Origin: an uncultured Desulfomonile sp.
GTDB lineage: Bacteria > Desulfobacterota > Desulfomonilia > Desulfomonilales > Desulfomonilaceae
Assembly (NCBI GenBank): GCA_903853735.1
Contig: CAINUH010000237.1
Span: 1 to 8,138, forward strand
Reading direction: 5' to 3'
Length of the DNA stretch: 8,138 nucleotides
How positions within the stretch are numbered: position 1 is the stretch's first letter; each line of letters begins with the position of its first letter. Shown piece by piece: positions 6,387-8,138 of this stretch. The notes beneath the pieces are model-generated. The model worked only from the letters and a program-made list of their open reading frames with translations, did not search any database and was not told where the DNA came from. The translations under genes and the position numbers were made by a program.

Positions 6387-7814
6387 CTAAAGCGCCTCCT
6401 TGATTGCCAGCTTTGCTGCAAGGTGTCCGCACATTCCATGCACGCCGCCACCTGGTGGCATTGAGGAGGAGCAGATGTACAGGTTTCGCGCCGGCGTGGA
6501 ATATGCCCGCCAACGTCCCAAAGGCCGGACAAACAACCGCCGGAAACTCTGCACACCTCCGGCGATATCACCACCCACGTAGTTGGCGTTGTACGCCTCC
6601 ATTTCGGCGGGCGACATCGTGTGTCTGGCCAATACGCTACTCCGGAATCCAGGGGCAAACCGCTCCAACTGCGCTTCGATTCTTTGGGTCATGTCCACTG
6701 AGCACCCATTGGGGACATGGCAGTATCCCCAGGCTGTGTGGAATCCCTTGGGAGCGCGTGTAGAATCAAAAAGGCTGGGTTGTGACAGGAGCACGAACGG
6801 TTTTTCGGGAAGAACACCCCGCCACACGTCAAGTTCGGCAGCCGCAATTTCCTCAAGGGCGCCACCTAGGTGGAGCGTGCCTGCCTGAGAGCAAAGCGGA
6901 TCTTTCCACGGAATCGGCCTATCAAGGGCCCAATCCACCTTGAACACTCCGGAGCCGAACCGGTGTCTTTTGAGTCGCTCCAGATAATCTGATGGTAATG
7001 TTGAGCCGACGATCCGGGCCAGTTGCTTGGGTGTAACGTCAAAAAGAAAAGCCCGGGCCTTGGGAAGATCATTCATGGATGAGACAGGTGTTCCTAATCT
7101 GATGATTCCCCCCAAGTATAGGAAGTGAGAGGCAAGAGCGTCGGAAATCGCTTGGGAACCACCGCGGGCAATGGGCCATCCAACCGCATGGCCGGACATA
7201 GAGAGCATGAGCCCAAAACCTGCGCTCGACGGATGTTGCAATGGAAAGATGGCATGGGCGGAATTACCGGCGAAAAGGGATCGAGCTTTGACTCCGTTAA
7301 ACCAGGAGTCTGCTAAGCCCTGGGCAGACCGCATGGCTCGGGAAGCGAAACGGAGAAGTTTAAACGGGTTCCGGGGAATACCAAGAGGTTTCAACAGATC
7401 TAGGGTGAGCATGTCCCAATCGTGCACAAATGGTCCTATAAGACTACGATAGCGGTCTGCGTCTGAATCAAGGCCTTGGGCGGTTGTTTCCAGGGATCTT
7501 TCGAGGAGCGCCGCTGGTCTGTCATCCAAAGGGTGAGCAAGGGGCACGGGCGGATGAATCCACTCAAGGCCATAGGCTGAAAGGTCAAGCGAGCGGAAGA
7601 ACGGTGAAGTCAGCGCCAACGGATGTATCGCCGAACACACGTCATGGCGAAAACCTGGCAGCGTGAGTTCTTCGGTGCGTGCGCCGCCGCCGATAGTGTC
7701 TTTGGCCTCAACAAGCAAGACTGATCGCCCTCCCTGGGCTATGGTTATTGCAGCCGCTAGACCGTTCGGACCAGACCCCACCACTACGGCATCGTATTCT
7801 ACTCGAATCGGCAT
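6387..7814 (-). CDS. phytoene desaturase-type (CrtI/PYROXD2-like) FAD-dependent oxidoreductase
   Basis: The 475-residue flavoprotein belongs to the NAD(P)/FAD-dependent amine oxidase-phytoene desaturase superfamily (COG1233). The N-terminal dinucleotide-binding fold is DAVVVGSGPNGLAAAI (8-23), ending in the acidic residue of LLVEAK (Glu36). It is followed by GGGARTEEL (42-50), the second flavin contact. The C-terminal FAD motif is NLYICSSSMPPGGGVHGMCG (about 444-463). A middle Rossmann-associated part and an Arg/Gly-rich ARGGSQAISDAL segment are present. The sequence is closer to the PYROXD2-like branch than to characterised carotenoid desaturases, and no phytoene synthase gene is nearby, so a carotenoid substrate is not established. 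The ATG follows AGAGG at nine bases. The 5' leader contains an 8-bp inverted repeat and adjoins repeat copy B. The gene appears complete. Confidence 0.9.
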   Translation of the reverse strand: MPIRVEYDAVVVGSGPNGLAAAITIAQGGRSVLLVEAKDTIGGGARTEELTLPGFRHDVCSAIHPLALTSPFFRSLDLSAYGLEWIHPPVPLAHPLDDRPAALLERSLETTAQGLDSDADRYRSLIGPFVHDWDMLTLDLLKPLGIPRNPFKLLRFASRAMRSAQGLADSWFNGVKARSLFAGNSAHAIFPLQHPSSAGFGLMLSMSGHAVGWPIARGGSQAISDALASHFLYLGGIIRLGTPVSSMNDLPKARAFLFDVTPKQLARIVGSTLPSDYLERLKRHRFGSGVFKVDWALDRPIPWKDPLCSQAGTLHLGGALEEIAAAELDVWRGVLPEKPFVLLSQPSLFDSTRAPKGFHTAWGYCHVPNGCSVDMTQRIEAQLERFAPGFRSSVLARHTMSPAEMEAYNANYVGGDIAGGVQSFRRLFVRPLGRWRAYSTPARNLYICSSSMPPGGGVHGMCGHLAAKLAIKEAL

Positions 7815-7827
7815 GCAGTGTGCCTCT

Positions 7828-7882
7828 GAACGGTCGCCTCAACCGTAATTAAGCCATCGTTTTGGCTCGTTCATGACCGTTC
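7828..7882 (-). promoter_or_regulatory. nested inverted repeats in the FAD oxidoreductase leader
   Basis: GAACGGTC (7828-7835) and GACCGTTC (7875-7882) are perfect inverted repeats, 39 bases apart. Inside them AGCCA (7852-7856) and TGGCT (7863-7867) form a second small hairpin. In the minus-strand transcript the final arm abuts the AGAGG ribosome binding site, so pairing could influence translation. The arms are short, and this may be fortuitous. Confidence 0.35.
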
Positions 7883-7910
7883 GTATTTGGGCATTGTAGT
7901 ACAACTATCA

Positions 7911-8122
7911 GTTTCGCCCTTTTTGCGAATCGGGGTTCGCGTGTGGAGCGAGGCAGGGTGATTTTTGTTGTGTTCTCGCGTTTCTCGTGATCGCGCGAAA
8001 TTCTTTGGTCAAAATGGCTGCGTCGTGCTGCAGCCAGCATGTCCGAGAAGGTAATGTTTTTCTTTCTGAAATACCACAGATCCTTTTCCCCACGTGACTG
8101 TTAAGCGTGTCGTCCACCACGG
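7911..8122 (+). repeat. 212-base direct repeat, copy B
   Basis: This is the second copy of the element at 617-828, in the same orientation and displaced by exactly 7294 bases. The three differences are at 7974, 8044 and 8073. It keeps all the possible stems of copy A. At 7974 the change turns a G-C pair into a G-U pair in a plus-strand RNA, leaving that stem intact. Similarity ends at 8122, and the last 16 bases of the window are unrelated to the flank of copy A. The element starts 97 bases upstream of the FAD oxidoreductase start and may therefore lie in or near its promoter region. Confidence 0.9.
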
Positions 8123-8138
8123 TTTCATATTCCACCAC

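Noticed and set aside
6242..6658. 138-codon minus-strand frame spanning the convergent gene ends
   Set aside because: It overlaps the ends of two well-supported genes in another frame, and its Arg/Ser/Pro-rich product is typical of a shadow frame.
7908..8138. 76-codon minus-strand open frame over repeat copy B
   Set aside because: It runs off the window and is almost entirely the repeat. I treated it as part of the repeat question rather than as a gene.
1..8138. CRISPR array, tRNA or rRNA genes, transposase gene
   Set aside because: No regularly spaced short repeats, cloverleaf-like sequence, rRNA-like sequence or transposase motif was seen on either strand.

Overview
The window holds six confident chromosomal protein genes, some non-coding palindromes, and a 212-base direct repeat near each end (617-828 and 7911-8122; 3 mismatches, no gaps). 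Base composition looks moderate in GC. The gene families are typical of an environmental Gram-negative bacterium, and a Desulfobacterota-, Nitrospirota- or similar lineage is plausible. That placement is inference from gene content only; no rRNA or other phylogenetic marker is present.

Layout. Positions 1-46 may be the tail of a gene running in from the left. Positions 47-611 hold no supportable gene. Repeat copy A (617-828) follows, and a short two-helix membrane ORF (813-1082) starts at its right edge. That ORF looks like a fragment of the membrane domain of an HgcA-type corrinoid protein. Next come two minus-strand genes: a TIGR01777-family NAD(P)-dependent epimerase-like protein (1128-2030) and a zinc-ribbon/methyltransferase fusion (2279-3232). 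About 250 bases rich in palindromes lie between them. A 535-base divergent spacer follows. Three plus-strand genes come after it: a class II CPD photolyase (3768-5234), a Bcp/PrxQ peroxiredoxin (5308-5778) and a PNPOx-like flavin split-barrel protein (5863-6351). Convergent to them is a minus-strand phytoene-desaturase-type FAD oxidoreductase (6387-7814). Repeat copy B (7911-8122) lies just upstream of that gene's start.

How the genes may work together. Photolyase repairs UV damage, Bcp removes hydroperoxides, and two further proteins probably bind flavin. With the TIGR01777 protein and a CrtI/PYROXD2-type oxidoreductase, this reads as a light and oxidative-stress neighbourhood. Nothing in the sequence proves co-regulation: no light-responsive regulator or carotenoid synthase gene is present, and the genes lie on both strands.

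The least explained structure is the 212-base repeat. It can form several hairpins, has no obvious terminal inverted repeats or target duplication, and brackets the whole gene set. It could be a non-autonomous mobile element, a structured RNA or regulatory element, or an assembly-related duplication. No complete new defence or mobile system is visible.
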